Shown here piece after piece: positions 1 to 9,228 of a DNA stretch of 64,000 bases; within the stretch, counting starts at the first letter, position 1, and each line of letters begins with the position of its first letter. The notes beneath the pieces were generated by a model. That model was given only the letters and a program-made list of their open reading frames with translations, was not told the origin of the DNA and made no database searches. The translations under genes were made by a program, and so were the position numbers. Location: contig JACPDG010000039.1 of NCBI GenBank assembly GCA_016184125.1, positions 62,001-126,000 on the forward strand. Reading direction: 5' to 3'. This DNA is from Candidatus Rokuibacteriota bacterium. GTDB taxonomy: Bacteria; Methylomirabilota; Methylomirabilia; Rokubacteriales; CSP1-6.

Positions 1-938
1 AGGGACAGGAGTCGGGCGAGTCGTCCGCGGCCTCGCGTCCAGGACTCGCTCACACCGCCCGCCGCGGCCTCGACGAGCTCGCGGAGCACGGTGAACCGCC
101 GGGTGATCTCGGGCAGCTCGGCGTGGTCGCGGAGCAGGAGCAGGTGAAATCCACCGGCCGCCGGCGCGCGCCAGGCCTCGATCTCGTTGTGGTTCATCTC
201 CGGCAGGCTGCCTGCGATCGCGAACGTCTTGGCGTTCTCCTCGACGTCCGTCTTCCACCGGTACGCGATCGGGCCGGTGTCCTGACCACCGTAGATCGCC
301 GGAATCCGGTTGCCGATGGCGAGCGCCAGCCGTTTGGCCTCGTTCGACCGTGTCGGGCGCTCGGGCACCAGCTCGGCGCCGAGCGCGTCCACCGTCTCGA
401 GGGCTTCGGCGACCTCGGCGTCCGTGGCGACGGAGATCCCGACGCCTGCGAGCACCGAGAGCGCGGGGAAGAACAGGTTGCCGAGCGCCATCCGGGGCAT
501 CAGGCCGCCGGGCAGCGCCACGCGCGGCAGACCGTACTGCGCGGCGAGCTCCGCCAGGCGTCCCCCGGCCGTGATGACCAACGCGGGCACGCCGCGGGCA
601 ATGGCGGCCTCGAGGGCGGAGATCACCTCGGCCGTCTCGCCCGAGTACGACGACGCGATCACGAGCGCCCGCCGGCCCGCGACCGGCGGCAGGCCGTACC
701 CTCGGTGCACGAGGATCGGCACGTCCGCGCGATCCGCGGCACACGCGGCCAGCAGATCGCCGCTCGCGGCCGACCCGCCCATGCCGGCGACGACGACGGC
801 CGACGGGCGGTCGATCGAGGGAGCGGGCCGCGCCACGAGCCCGGTCGCCTCGCGACACTGCGCGGCGAACGCCGCGAGCACGTCCCGCGTGTCGTGGACG
901 TCGATCCGCTTGATGTCTCCGAGGTCGTCGAGGGTCAT
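1..938 (-). CDS. Bifunctional phosphoglucose/phosphomannose isomerase, partial (3' end beyond window)
   Basis: SIS-domain sugar-phosphate isomerase that would interconvert glucose-6-P or mannose-6-P with fructose-6-P in the cytoplasm. It is absent from the ORF track because it runs off the left edge. Read from the ATG at 938, the frame stays open for 312 codons. Visible motifs are GMGGSAASGDLL (first SIS domain), SSYSGETAE (phosphate-binding loop) and NHNEIEAW (the conserved His/Glu block of this family). Only the last few tens of residues are missing. It is last in the minus-strand rpoN-rapZ run and separated from rapZ by a hairpin repeat at 954-1066. The split into PGI and PMI activity is family knowledge, not shown by the sequence. 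Confidence 0.85.
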   Translation of the reverse strand, partial: MTLDDLGDIKRIDVHDTRDVLAAFAAQCREATGLVARPAPSIDRPSAVVVAGMGGSAASGDLLAACAADRADVPILVHRGYGLPPVAGRRALVIASSYSGETAEVISALEAAIARGVPALVITAGGRLAELAAQYGLPRVALPGGLMPRMALGNLFFPALSVLAGVGISVATDAEVAEALETVDALGAELVPERPTRSNEAKRLALAIGNRIPAIYGGQDTGPIAYRWKTDVEENAKTFAIAGSLPEMNHNEIEAWRAPAAGGFHLLLLRDHAELPEITRRFTVLRELVEAAAGGVSESWTRGRGRLARLLS

Positions 939-953
939 CGTGGGACCAGCGAC

Positions 954-1066
954 GTGGGGGGCCCCGAAATGGCCCCCCACACCCCCCAACGCTCGGAGCG
1001 CCGCGGGGGGTGCGAGGACGCACTCGGGGAACCCGCGGCGCTCCTCGATTCGCCGACTCTCCGACA
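954..1066 (-). repeat. Composite double-hairpin repeat, copy R1
   Basis: Hairpin 1 is GTGGGGGGCC/GGCCCCCCAC with loop CCGAAAT. It is followed by the C-rich spacer, the tag CGCTCGGAG and a GCGCCGCGGG/CCCGCGGCGC hairpin 2. It fills the gap between rapZ and the isomerase gene. Confidence 0.85.
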
Positions 1067-1136
1067 CGTTCCTAGGCCGGACACCCGTCGATCGTCCTCG
1101 ACGGAGCCGCGCATGGGGGTCGTGTTCGTCATCGGG

Positions 1137-2009
1137 CTACTCGCGATCCAGGTCGCGGTGGACCACGGTGGGCGACAGGCCGCGCTCCTCCAGGAACGCC
1201 CGCAGCTCCTCCACGAAGGCGACCGACCGGTGGCGGCCGCCGGTGCAGCCGATGGCGACCGTGAGGTACGCCTTGCCCTCGCGCTCGTAGCACGGGATCA
1301 GGAACGCGAGGAGGTCGCGGAGCCGCCGGAGCAGCTCGCGGCTCTCCTCGTGCTCGAAGATGAAGGTCCTCACCGGCGCGTCGCGCCCGTCGTGGGCCCG
1401 GAGCTCGTCGACGAAGTGCGGGTTCGGGAGGAACCGGACGTCGAAGACCAGGTCGGCGTCGTACGGGATGCCGTGCTTGAACCCGAACGAGACGAGCGAC
1501 GGCGCGAGCCCGGGGCGCTGCTTCGGCGTCACGTAGAGCTCGATCAGGAGCGCCTTGAACTGGTGCACCGTCAGGCCCGACGTGTCGAGGATGCGATCGG
1601 CGATCTCGCGCAGGTGGGCCATCGCCTTGCGCTCGGCCCGGATGCCCTCGAGCACGTTGCCGTTGCCGGCGAGCGGATGGCGGCGCCGCGTCTCGTGATA
1701 GCGGCGGACGAGCGTCTCCTCGCTCGCCTCGAGGTAGAGCACCTCCACCGAGTGCCGGCGGCGCCTGAGCTCGGCGATCGCGTCGAGCAGGTGCGAGAGG
1801 TACTCGCCCTCGCGGACGTCCACGCCGAGGGCGATCCGGTGAATGCTCTGGGTCGAGCGGGTCGCGAGGTCGGCAAACGTGGGGATCAGCGTCGTCGGCA
1901 GGTTGTCGACGCAGAAGAACCCCATGTCCTCGAAGCACTTGATGGCGTAGCTCTTCCCGGCCCCCGACATGCCGGTGATGACGACGAAATCGATCGGCGG
2001 ATCCGCCAT
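1137..2009 (-). CDS. rapZ: RNase adapter / nucleotide-binding protein RapZ
   Basis: P-loop protein that in enterobacteria guides RNase E to the GlmZ small RNA and so controls amino-sugar synthesis; in other phyla the role is less clear. Walker A is GMSGAGKS near residue 12, and the C-terminal domain has the family signature GCTGGRHRSV. The 290-aa length from the ATG at 2009 matches the family (about 285-290). The longer track ORF starting at 2960 runs through rpoN in another frame and is rejected. It follows rpoN with a gap of about 20 bases, so the two are probably co-transcribed. No HPr kinase or HPF gene sits between them, unlike the common rpoN-hpf-hprK-rapZ order. Confidence 0.9.
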   Translation of the reverse strand: MADPPIDFVVITGMSGAGKSYAIKCFEDMGFFCVDNLPTTLIPTFADLATRSTQSIHRIALGVDVREGEYLSHLLDAIAELRRRRHSVEVLYLEASEETLVRRYHETRRRHPLAGNGNVLEGIRAERKAMAHLREIADRILDTSGLTVHQFKALLIELYVTPKQRPGLAPSLVSFGFKHGIPYDADLVFDVRFLPNPHFVDELRAHDGRDAPVRTFIFEHEESRELLRRLRDLLAFLIPCYEREGKAYLTVAIGCTGGRHRSVAFVEELRAFLEERGLSPTVVHRDLDRE

Positions 2010-2029
2010 CGTCCCCGGGCGAAGGCCGG

Positions 2030-3487
2030 TCACCGGCGGCGGGGCATCAGGCGACGCTGGTGGGACGGCAGGATCCCGAGCTCCTCGCGGTACTTCGCGA
2101 CGGTCCGCCGGGCGATCGTGAGGCTCCGCCCCTTCAGGATCTGCGCGATCTCCTGGTCGGAGAGCGGCTTCGACGGATCCTCGTTCGCGAGGAGATCCTG
2201 GATCATCTTCTTCACGGAGACGGACGACACCATCTCGCCGTCGCCCGACTGGATGCCGCTGTGGAAGAAGAACTTCAGCTCGAAGAGGCCCTGCGGCGTC
2301 TCGATGTACTTGTTCGTGGTGACGCGGCTCACCGTCGACTCGTGCATGCTGATGTCCTCGCCGACGTCGCGCAGCGACAGCGGGCGAAGGTACGGCAGGC
2401 CCTTGTCGAGGAAGTCCTTCTGGAACTTCACGATCGACTGCGCCACCTTGCGGAGGGTGCGCTGGCGCTGGTCGACGCTCTTGATGAGCCAGACCGCCGA
2501 GCGGAGCTTCTGCTCGACGTACTGCCGCGCCTCGTCGCCGGAGCTCCTGAGCAGCGAGCGGTAGAGATTGTTCACGCGCAGCCGCGGGATCCCGTCCTCG
2601 TTGAGCACGACCGTGTACTCGCCCCCCGTCTTGACGACCGCGACGTCCGGGACGATGTAGCGCGAGTCGTTGCCGCCGAAGCGCCGCCCCGGCTTCGGCT
2701 CGAGCCCCATGATCTCCTCGACCGACTCCATGATCCGGTCGAGCGGCAGCTTGAGCGCTCGCGCGATGTCCGGGTAGCGCCGGCGCGTGAGGTCGTCGAA
2801 GTGCTGCTCGACGATCTCGACCGACACAGGGTCCGGATTCGGATCGGTCTTGAGCTGGAGCAGCAGGCACTCCTGGATGCTGCGCGCCGCCACGCCGGGC
2901 GGGTCGAAGGCCTGCACGATCGCCAGGATCTTCTCGACCTCGGGCACGCTCACGCCGCAACGCTGGGCGATCTCCTCGAGCTCGGCGCGCAGGTACCCGT
3001 CCTCGTCCAGGTTGCCGATGATCTCCGTGCCGATGCGCCGCGCGACGGGATCCTCGAGCTCCGGGCTCAGGCGGAGCTGCTCGTCGAGGTGGTCGTTGAG
3101 CGAGGACGTCGACCGCACGATGTTCTCGAAGGGCAGGTCGTCCCGGTCCTCCTGCGCGACCAGCGAGCGCTCCTCGTGGTCGTCGAACATCACCGCGGTG
3201 AGGTCGAACGGCAGGTCGTCCGTCGGCCGTTCGTCGCGCGGCGGCGGCTCCGTGGTCGCCGGCAATTCGGGAGCCGTCGCCGTCGCCCGCGGATCGTCGG
3301 CTTGCGGCGCCTCCGGGTTCTCCTGCTCGGGGGTCTCCTCGAGCAGCGGGTTCTCGAGGAGCTCCTTCTGGACGACTTCCTGCAGCTCGAGCGTGGACAG
3401 CTGGAGCAGCTGGATCGCCTGCTGCAGCAGCGGCGTCATGACGACCCGCTGGCTCTGCCTGAGTGATAGTCGCGTTTCCATGGCCAT
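2030..3487 (-). CDS. rpoN: RNA polymerase sigma-54 factor
   Basis: Sigma factor for -24/-12 promoters, which need AAA+ activators. The 485-aa protein has the Gln/Leu-rich activator-interacting region at its N terminus (LRQSQRVVMTPLLQQAIQLL), an acidic linker at about residues 50-100, the core-binding region, and the RpoN box ARRTVAKYRE close to the C terminus. The start is MAMETRLSLRQ; a second ATG two codons later is equally possible. It lies directly downstream of lptB, which is the classical neighbourhood in Gram-negative bacteria. Confidence 0.95.
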   Translation of the reverse strand: MAMETRLSLRQSQRVVMTPLLQQAIQLLQLSTLELQEVVQKELLENPLLEETPEQENPEAPQADDPRATATAPELPATTEPPPRDERPTDDLPFDLTAVMFDDHEERSLVAQEDRDDLPFENIVRSTSSLNDHLDEQLRLSPELEDPVARRIGTEIIGNLDEDGYLRAELEEIAQRCGVSVPEVEKILAIVQAFDPPGVAARSIQECLLLQLKTDPNPDPVSVEIVEQHFDDLTRRRYPDIARALKLPLDRIMESVEEIMGLEPKPGRRFGGNDSRYIVPDVAVVKTGGEYTVVLNEDGIPRLRVNNLYRSLLRSSGDEARQYVEQKLRSAVWLIKSVDQRQRTLRKVAQSIVKFQKDFLDKGLPYLRPLSLRDVGEDISMHESTVSRVTTNKYIETPQGLFELKFFFHSGIQSGDGEMVSSVSVKKMIQDLLANEDPSKPLSDQEIAQILKGRSLTIARRTVAKYREELGILPSHQRRLMPRRR

Positions 3488-3507
3488 GGCGAATCTCTCT
3501 TCGACGC

Positions 3508-4230
3508 CTAGAGCGAGAAGCGCTCCCCGAGATAGATCTCCCGGGCCTTCGGGTCGGACGCGATCTCGCTGGCGGTGCCGGAGACCAGGATCTTCCCGTC
3601 GTGCAGGATGTAGGCGCGATCGGTGATCGCGAGGGTCTCGCGGACGTTGTGGTCGGTGATGAGGATGCCGATCCCGCGCTCGGTGAGGCGGGCGACGATC
3701 TCCTGGATGTCCCCGATCGCGATGGGGTCGATTCCCGTGAACGGCTCGTCGAGGAGCAGGTACCGCGGGGACGTGACGAGCGCGCGCGTGATCTCGAGCC
3801 GCCGGCGCTCCCCGCCGGAGAGCGTGTAGGCGGGATACGGCGCGAGCGTTGTCAGGTCCAGCTCCGCCAGGAGCTCGCGCGCGCGCTCGCGGCGCTCCCC
3901 CTGCCCGAGGTCGAGCGTCTCCAGGATCGCGAGCAGGTTCTCCTCGACGGTCAGCTTGCGGAAGATCGACGATTCCTGTGGCAGGTAGCCGACCCCGAGG
4001 CGGCAGCGCTGGTACATCGGCAGGCTCGTGATCTCCTGCCCCTCGAGGAAGATCCGGCCGCCGTCGGCAGGCAACAGACCCACGATCATGTGAAAGGACG
4101 TCGTCTTGCCGGCGCCATTCGGCCCGAGCAGACCCACGACCTCGCCCCGGTGGATGTCGACCGACACGCGGTCGACGACCTTCCGGTGCTTGAAGAACTT
4201 CACGAGGTCCTGGGCGATGAGGCCTTCCAT
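3508..4230 (-). CDS. lptB: LPS export ABC transporter ATPase LptB
   Basis: Cytoplasmic ATPase of the LptB2FGC complex, which extracts LPS from the inner membrane. The 240-aa protein has Walker A GPNGAGKTT, signature LSGGERRR, Walker B YLLLDEPF and the H-loop region ITDHNVRETL typical of LptB. It lies between lptA and rpoN. Its start codon is 8 bases downstream of the end of a GC-rich hairpin repeat, and no good Shine-Dalgarno is visible (CCCCCCCATGATCAGATGG). The repeat may therefore have replaced or hidden the native initiation region. lptF and lptG are not in the window. Confidence 0.93.
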   Translation of the reverse strand: MEGLIAQDLVKFFKHRKVVDRVSVDIHRGEVVGLLGPNGAGKTTSFHMIVGLLPADGGRIFLEGQEITSLPMYQRCRLGVGYLPQESSIFRKLTVEENLLAILETLDLGQGERRERARELLAELDLTTLAPYPAYTLSGGERRRLEITRALVTSPRYLLLDEPFTGIDPIAIGDIQEIVARLTERGIGILITDHNVRETLAITDRAYILHDGKILVSGTASEIASDPKAREIYLGERFSL

Positions 4231-4235
4231 CTGAT

Positions 4236-4415
4236 CATGGGGGGGCTATCGAAGCCCCCCATACCCCCCAGGGTGGCTCGGACACGGCCCGGGGAACCCG
4301 GGCCGCGCCTCGGGCTCGCGCTCGGTCTGCGGGGACAATCGATACCCCCCATGGTGGCTCGGAACCGGCCCGGGGAACCCGGGCCGGTCCTCGGCGACCG
4401 CATCTCGTTCACGAG
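4236..4415 (-). repeat. Composite double-hairpin repeat, two tandem units, copy R2
   Basis: Two head-to-tail units. Each has a TATCGA-type GGGGGG/CCCCCC hairpin followed by CGG(A)-rich spacer and a GGCCCGGGGAACCCGGGCC-type hairpin. On the minus strand the element ends in CCCCCCCATGATC, 8 bases before the lptB start. It separates lptA from lptB. Confidence 0.85.
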
Positions 4416-4418
4416 TTC

Positions 4419-5009
4419 TCAGTTGTCGCAGGGCGCCGCCGTCTTCGCCGGCCGCTTCGTCGTGCCGTCGCCGGCCTTGTCGTCACGCGGATGGAAGACC
4501 GCTTTCACCCGATCCTGCTTGCCGCCCTGCACGACGCTCCGGTCCTGCGCGAGGAAGATGGTGATCGTCTCGCCGCTGACCACGTTGTCATCCTGCCAGA
4601 CACGCGCGCCGCCGGACAGCACGAGGCGCTGCTCGAGGTCGAAGTACTCGGCCCGCTTCGCGGTCCCCGTCCGGCAATCGCGGGTGACGATCCTGACGCT
4701 GCCCGTCGACACCGTACGGAGGATCCGGTCGCCCTTCTCGTCGAAGTAGACCTCCATGCGCTCGGCGTACTGCACGGAGTTGCCCTGTCGGGCGACCACG
4801 TTGCCGGTGAACACCACCAGGCCTTCCCTGCCGTAGCGCTCCATCCGGTCGGCGTCCACCGTGACCGGTTGCGTCTTTCCGTCCTCGTCCTTGGCCGCCG
4901 GACCGCCACCGCGCGGCGGCGTCTGCGCGGCCGCGCCCGAGGGGGGCGCGGCCGCGCCCGGCGTAGCCAGCAGCGCCACGAGACCGATCGCGGCGATCAC
5001 GCGGCGCAT
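4419..5009 (-). CDS. lptA: LPS transport periplasmic protein LptA
   Basis: OstA-fold periplasmic bridge protein that carries LPS between LptC and LptD. A signal peptide (MRRVIAAIGLVALLATPGAAA) is followed by a low-complexity Pro/Gly linker and the OstA domain (VTVDADRMERYGREGLVVFTG, GNSVQYAERMEVYFDE, SGGARVWQDDNVVSGE). The 196-aa length is usual. Its ATG overlaps the lptC stop by one base (TGATG), which indicates translational coupling. The linker DNA carries a GC palindrome (GCGCGGCCGCGCCCG, twice) that resembles the 21-bp repeat seen in kdsD and panE. Confidence 0.9.
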   Translation of the reverse strand: MRRVIAAIGLVALLATPGAAAPPSGAAAQTPPRGGGPAAKDEDGKTQPVTVDADRMERYGREGLVVFTGNVVARQGNSVQYAERMEVYFDEKGDRILRTVSTGSVRIVTRDCRTGTAKRAEYFDLEQRLVLSGGARVWQDDNVVSGETITIFLAQDRSVVQGGKQDRVKAVFHPRDDKAGDGTTKRPAKTAAPCDN

Positions 5010-5647
5010 CAGCGGTCCGTCCCCGTGAACATCGCGCGCACGCGGCGTATCGTCGCCCGCTCCTCACCGGTCAGGAGCTCGAACGTCACCCCCTGGATGT
5101 CGGTCCCCTCGCGCGTGAGCCTCACGGGCGCGTCGGTCCACAGGCGCCGACCTGCTCCGTCCCAGTGGAGCTGATTCGTCTCGAGCCGGTATCCGTCGCT
5201 CGAGGTCACGACGACATTGTGCCGGACCTCGACGTCCCGCACCCGGGACGCGCGCTCCACGGCCGCGGATGCCCCCTCGCGCGCGCGCCGCTCCGGCCCG
5301 GCCGCGGGCCGCTCCGGCCCGCGCTCGTGAACGTCGCCCTCGTCCGCGACGATCGTCCACATCCGGTCACGGTCATGGACGATCACGGAGATCTTGCGGA
5401 GCGAGGTGCGCCGCTCTCGCTCGTAGACCAACGCTTGCTCCGCCTTCAGGCGCCATCGGACGGTTCCGGTCTGCTCCTCGATCTCGACCTCCTTTATGCG
5501 GAGGTCGGCCGTGGAGGCCATGGCCGCCGTCGCTGTCGATTCCACGGCCGTCCGGCTCTTCGCCGTCAGCAAAAGCGCGACGACGAGGAGGACGAACAGC
5601 CCAACGACCACGGGTACGATGCGTGCTAGACGATGCATTGTTTGCAA
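5009..5647 (-). CDS. lptC: LPS export protein LptC
   Basis: Bitopic inner-membrane protein of the Lpt bridge. One N-terminal membrane helix (residues about 8-27, IVPVVVGLFVLLVVALLLTA) precedes a periplasmic beta-jellyroll domain with the family features SVIVHDRDRMWTIVADEGDV and VRHNVVVTSSDGYRLETNQLHWD. An Arg/Ala/Glu-rich insert of about 25 residues (GPERPAAGPERRAREG region) interrupts the domain and looks like low-complexity expansion. It sits between kdsD and lptA as in proteobacteria, but no kdsC precedes it. The start is MQTMHRL; the second Met, three codons in, is possible. Confidence 0.85.
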   Translation of the reverse strand: MQTMHRLARIVPVVVGLFVLLVVALLLTAKSRTAVESTATAAMASTADLRIKEVEIEEQTGTVRWRLKAEQALVYERERRTSLRKISVIVHDRDRMWTIVADEGDVHERGPERPAAGPERRAREGASAAVERASRVRDVEVRHNVVVTSSDGYRLETNQLHWDGAGRRLWTDAPVRLTREGTDIQGVTFELLTGEERATIRRVRAMFTGTDR

Positions 5648-5688
5648 TTTCGGTACCAGCCTATCACACGGTCTATATCGCGGGAAGC

Positions 5689-5707
5689 GAAAACCGCCCG
5701 GGCGGCT
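5689..5707 (-). terminator. Possible weak terminator between kdsD and lptC
   Basis: On the minus strand AGCCGCCCGGGCGG can form a short hairpin followed by TTTTCG. The stem is only 4-6 bp, so termination would be partial at best. The gap from 5648 to 5719 is the only sizeable one inside the Kdo/Lpt run and may also hold an lptC promoter. Confidence 0.3.
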
Positions 5708-5719
5708 CCCAGCGTACGG

Positions 5720-6739
5720 TCAATAGACGATCTTTGCCCGAAGGATGTCGTGCAGGCGAATCAGACCGACGGGCCGCTGCTGGTCGTCGACGATGACCAG
5801 GCTCGTGATCTGGAACGCCTCCATGATTTCGAGCGCTTTTGCGGCAAGCTCCTCCTTCCGGATGAGCTTCGGGTTCCGGGTCGCGATCTGCCCGGCCGCG
5901 ACGCCCGGACGGTCGTGGCCTCCCAGGTGCACGCGCCGCAGGTCGCCGTCCGTGAAGACGCCGATGAGCCGACCGGCAGCGTCGACGACCGTCGTCATGC
6001 CGAAGTTCTTGCGCGTCATCTCCGCGATGACATCCTTCAGCGACGCGCCCTCCGGAACCACGGGGACCGCGTCACCCGTGACCATCAGGTCGGCCACCCG
6101 GAGGAGTGCGCGCCAGCCGAGCGCCCCTCGCGGGTGTAGCGCCGCATAGTCCTCGGGACGTAACCCGCGTCGCTCGAGCAGCGCCATGGCGAGCGCATCG
6201 CCCATCGCCAGTGTCGCGGTGGTCGACGAGGTCGGCGCCAGGTTCATCGGGCACGCCTCCTCCACGACGCTGACGTCGAGCACGACCTCGCACTGCCGCG
6301 ACAGGGTCGAGGCCGGGTTGCCGGTCATCAGGATGATCGGCACGCCGAGCCGCTTGAGCGGCGGCACCACTGCGAGCACCTCGTCCGTCTCGCCCGAGTT
6401 CGACAGGGCGAGCACGACGTCGCCGCGCGCCACCATGCCGATGTCCCCGTGCACGCCCTCCGCCGGGTGCAGGAAGTACGCGGGTGTCCCCGTCGATGCG
6501 AGCGTCGCCGCGATCTTGCGGCCGATGATCCCGGACTTGCCCATGCCGGTCACGATCACGCGGCCCATGCAGCCCCAGAGCACCTCGATCGCCCGATCGA
6601 AGCGCTCGTCGAGCTTCGGGATGAGCGCCAGGATGGCGTCGGCCTCGATCCTCAGCACGCGCGCCGCGAGCGCGGCCGCGCGCCCCTCGGGCGCGGCCGC
6701 GCGCCCCTCGGGCGCGGCCGCGCGCCCCTCGGGGCTCAT
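5720..6739 (-). CDS. kdsD: D-arabinose 5-phosphate isomerase (KdsD/KpsF family)
   Basis: Converts ribulose-5-P to arabinose-5-P, the first step of Kdo synthesis. It has a SIS domain ([30 protein letters not shown]), followed by two CBS domains ([36 protein letters not shown]). The start at 6739 overlaps the kdsA stop (ATGA). The N terminus is odd: directly after Met-Ser come three copies of PEGRAAA, encoded by an exact 21-bp tandem repeat that also occurs in panE. Normal family members lack this stretch. The protein is 339 aa, slightly longer than the usual 320-330. Confidence 0.92.
   Translation of the reverse strand: MSPEGRAAAPEGRAAAPEGRAAALAARVLRIEADAILALIPKLDERFDRAIEVLWGCMGRVIVTGMGKSGIIGRKIAATLASTGTPAYFLHPAEGVHGDIGMVARGDVVLALSNSGETDEVLAVVPPLKRLGVPIILMTGNPASTLSRQCEVVLDVSVVEEACPMNLAPTSSTTATLAMGDALAMALLERRGLRPEDYAALHPRGALGWRALLRVADLMVTGDAVPVVPEGASLKDVIAEMTRKNFGMTTVVDAAGRLIGVFTDGDLRRVHLGGHDRPGVAAGQIATRNPKLIRKEELAAKALEIMEAFQITSLVIVDDQQRPVGLIRLHDILRAKIVY
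6671..6733 (-). repeat. 21-bp tandem repeat, 3 units, in frame in kdsD
   Basis: Three units of CGCGGCCGCGCGCCCCTCGGG (plus-strand reading) without mismatch. On the minus strand they encode PEGRAAA repeats at the start of KdsD. The same unit, again three times and in the same orientation, is at 50119-50181. Confidence 0.95.
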
Positions 6740-7587
6740 GCGCCCGGGCCCCGGGGTCGAAGCGCCCTCTCGATGCCGAGCACCTCGTCCAGCAGCCGAG
6801 GCAGGTCGTCGATCCTCAGCATGTTGGGCCCGTCCGAGAGCGGACGGCCGTCGGGCAGCGTCCGATCGGGGTCCTCGTGCATCTCCATGAACAGCGCGTC
6901 GACGCCGACGGCGATCGCCGCCCGCGCGAGCGCCGGAACGTACTTCCGCTCGCCGCCCGAGCGATCGCCCGCGCCGCCCGGAAGCTGCACGGCATGCGTC
7001 GCGTCGAAGACGACCGGGTACCCGAGGTCGCGCATGTCCGGCAGCCCCCGCATGTCGACGACCAGGTTGTGATACCCGAACGACGTCCCCCGCTCGGTGA
7101 GCAGGATGCGCTCGTTGCCGGTCGACCGGATCTTCTCGGCGACGTGCTTCATGTCCCGCGGCGTGACGAACTGGCCCTTCTTCACGTTGACCGGCTTTCC
7201 GGTGCGGCCCGCGGCGACCAGGAGATCCGTCTGCCGGCAGAGGAACGCCGGGATCTGGACGACGTCGAGCACCTCGGCGGCCGGCCCGACCTCGGACACC
7301 TGGTGGACGTCGGACAGCACCGGCACGCCGACCGCCTCCCGCACGCGCGCCAGGATGCGCAGCCCCTCGACGAGCCCCGGCCCCCGGTAGCTGGCGATCG
7401 ACGACCGGTTGGCCTTGTCGTACGACGACTTGTAGATGAACGGGACGCGCTTCGCGGCGGCGATCGAGGCGAGTCGCTCGGCTGTCATCAGCGCGTGCTT
7501 CTCGTTCTCGATCGCGCATGGCCCCCCGATGAGGACCAGGGGATGCCCGGCGCCGATCGTGACTGGTCCGACCTCGACTGACTTCAT
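6736..7587 (-). CDS. kdsA: 3-deoxy-8-phosphooctulonate synthase (Kdo-8-P synthase)
   Basis: Condenses arabinose-5-P with phosphoenolpyruvate to Kdo-8-P in the cytoplasm. The 283-aa protein shows the family blocks [48 protein letters not shown] and [12 protein letters not shown]. The start is the ATG at 7587, which is itself the last part of a hairpin repeat (CCCCCCATGAAGT). The longer track ORF through the repeat ([13 protein letters not shown]) is not a real N terminus. pyrG ends 35 bases upstream and kdsD overlaps the stop, giving a pyrG-kdsA-kdsD run. The G-rich arm that would have to act as ribosome binding site is in the hairpin stem. Confidence 0.95.
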   Translation of the reverse strand: MKSVEVGPVTIGAGHPLVLIGGPCAIENEKHALMTAERLASIAAAKRVPFIYKSSYDKANRSSIASYRGPGLVEGLRILARVREAVGVPVLSDVHQVSEVGPAAEVLDVVQIPAFLCRQTDLLVAAGRTGKPVNVKKGQFVTPRDMKHVAEKIRSTGNERILLTERGTSFGYHNLVVDMRGLPDMRDLGYPVVFDATHAVQLPGGAGDRSGGERKYVPALARAAIAVGVDALFMEMHEDPDRTLPDGRPLSDGPNMLRIDDLPRLLDEVLGIERALRPRGPGA

Positions 7588-7622
7588 GGGGGGACTATCG
7601 AAGCCCCCCAAGCCCCCCGCGG
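7585..7622 (-). repeat. Short hairpin repeat overlapping the kdsA start codon, copy R3
   Basis: Only hairpin 1 is present: GGGGGGCTTCGATAGTCCCCCC, preceded by another GGGGGG run. The kdsA ATG follows the C-run without a gap. It fills the whole pyrG-kdsA gap. Confidence 0.85.
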
Positions 7623-9227
7623 TCACGCGCGCTCCGCGTGGCAGAGCGCCGCGTGGACGAAGCCCGCGAACAGCGGGTGCGGCTCCCACGGCCGCGAGCG
7701 GAACTCCGGGTGGAACTGGCCCGCGACGAAGTGGGGATGATCGGGGATCTCGACCACCTCCACGAGCTCCTTCTCGGGCCACACGCCGGCGACCTTGAGG
7801 CCGTTCTTCTCGAGGAGCCGCCGGTAGTCGTTGTTCACCTCGTAGCGGTGCCGGTGACGCTCGCGGATGGTGGTCGTGCCGTAGAGCGCCGCGGAACGCG
7901 TGCCATCGTCGAGCTGCACCGGGTACAGGCCCAGCCGCATGGTGCCGCCCTTGTCGGCGAGGGTCCGCTGCTCGGGCAGCAGATCGATGACCGGATGGCG
8001 CGAGAATGGATCGAACTCCGAGGAGTTCGCGCCGTCGAGCCCGCAGACGTGACGCGCGAACTCGATCACCGCACACTGCATGCCGAGGCAGATGCCGAAG
8101 AACGGGACCCGCCGCTCGCGCGCGAACCGCACGGCCTCGATCTTGCCCTCGATGCCCCGGTCGCCGAACCCACCGGGGACGAGGATACCAGCCGCGCCGC
8201 CGAGATGGGCCTCGGCGCCGTCGCGCTCGATGTGCTCGGCGTCCACCCAGACCAGCTCGACACGCGCGTCGTTGGCGATCCCGCCGTGGACCAGCGCCTC
8301 GCTGAGACTCTTGTACGAGTCCTTCAGCTCGACGTACTTGCCGACGACTGCGATGCGGGTGGTCGTGCGCGGCGCCTTCACGCGGCGGACGATGTCCTCC
8401 CAGCGGACCAGCTCGATGGGACGGTCCGGCAGTCCGAGCAGCCGCACGATCGTGTCGTCGAGCCCCTCCTTGTGGAACACGAGCGGCACTTCGTAAATCG
8501 TGTCGACGTCCTTCGCCGTGATCACCGCGTCCTCGTCGACGTCGCAGAAGAGCGCGATCTTCGACTTGATGCCCTTCGGGAGATAGCGGTCGGTGCGGCA
8601 GAGGAGGATGTCGGGCTGGATCCCGATCGCGCGCAGCTCCTTCACCGAGTGCTGCGTGGCCTTGGTCTTCAGCTCGGCCGCCGCCTTCATGAACGGTACC
8701 AGCGTCAGGTGGACGTAGATGACGTTGTCTTTGCCGACGTCCTTCTTGAGCTGCCGGATCGCCTCGAGGAACGGCAGGCCCTCGATGTCGCCCACGGTGC
8801 CGCCGACCTCGACGATCTGCACGTCGGTGTCCGCCGACACGCGGCGGATCATGCCCTTGATCTCGTCCGTGATGTGCGGGATCACCTGCACCGTCCGGCC
8901 GAGGTAGTCGCCCCGGCGCTCCTTCTGGATGACCGAGAAATACACCTTGCCGGTCGTGATGTTGTGGTCCCGGCTGGCGCGCACGGACGTGAAGCGCTCG
9001 TAGTGGCCGAGATCGAGATCGGTCTCGCCGCCATCGTCCGTGACGAACACCTCGCCGTGCTGGAAGGGGCTCATCGTCCCCGCATCCACGTTGATGTACG
9101 GGTCCATCTTCTGCAGCGTGACGCGGAACCCGCGCGCCTCCAGCAGCGATCCGATCGATGCCGCCGCCAGGCCCTTGCCCAGGGAGCTCACGACGCCGCC
9201 CGTCACGAAGATGTATTTCGGGCCCAC
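7623..9227 (-). CDS. pyrG: CTP synthase
   Basis: Makes CTP from UTP, ATP and glutamine. The 534-aa protein has the N-terminal synthetase domain ([38 protein letters not shown]) and the C-terminal class I glutamine amidotransferase with nucleophile motif [11 protein letters not shown] and the distal HPEF. It lies one base downstream of cca and 35 bases upstream of kdsA. The link with kdsA is common because CTP is also needed to activate Kdo as CMP-Kdo. Confidence 0.96.
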   Translation of the reverse strand: MGPKYIFVTGGVVSSLGKGLAAASIGSLLEARGFRVTLQKMDPYINVDAGTMSPFQHGEVFVTDDGGETDLDLGHYERFTSVRASRDHNITTGKVYFSVIQKERRGDYLGRTVQVIPHITDEIKGMIRRVSADTDVQIVEVGGTVGDIEGLPFLEAIRQLKKDVGKDNVIYVHLTLVPFMKAAAELKTKATQHSVKELRAIGIQPDILLCRTDRYLPKGIKSKIALFCDVDEDAVITAKDVDTIYEVPLVFHKEGLDDTIVRLLGLPDRPIELVRWEDIVRRVKAPRTTTRIAVVGKYVELKDSYKSLSEALVHGGIANDARVELVWVDAEHIERDGAEAHLGGAAGILVPGGFGDRGIEGKIEAVRFARERRVPFFGICLGMQCAVIEFARHVCGLDGANSSEFDPFSRHPVIDLLPEQRTLADKGGTMRLGLYPVQLDDGTRSAALYGTTTIRERHRHRYEVNNDYRRLLEKNGLKVAGVWPEKELVEVVEIPDHPHFVAGQFHPEFRSRPWEPHPLFAGFVHAALCHAERA

Positions 9228-9228
9228 T

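Noticed and set aside
123-2564. 813-aa plus-strand ORF and similar long Arg/Ala/Pro-rich ORFs through the track
   Set aside because: They are shadows of minus-strand genes in GC-rich DNA; composition is biased and no family motifs are present.
4200-4412. 70-aa minus ORF with repeated PGSPGRxRATxGG
   Set aside because: Translation of the two tandem repeat units of R2, not a gene.
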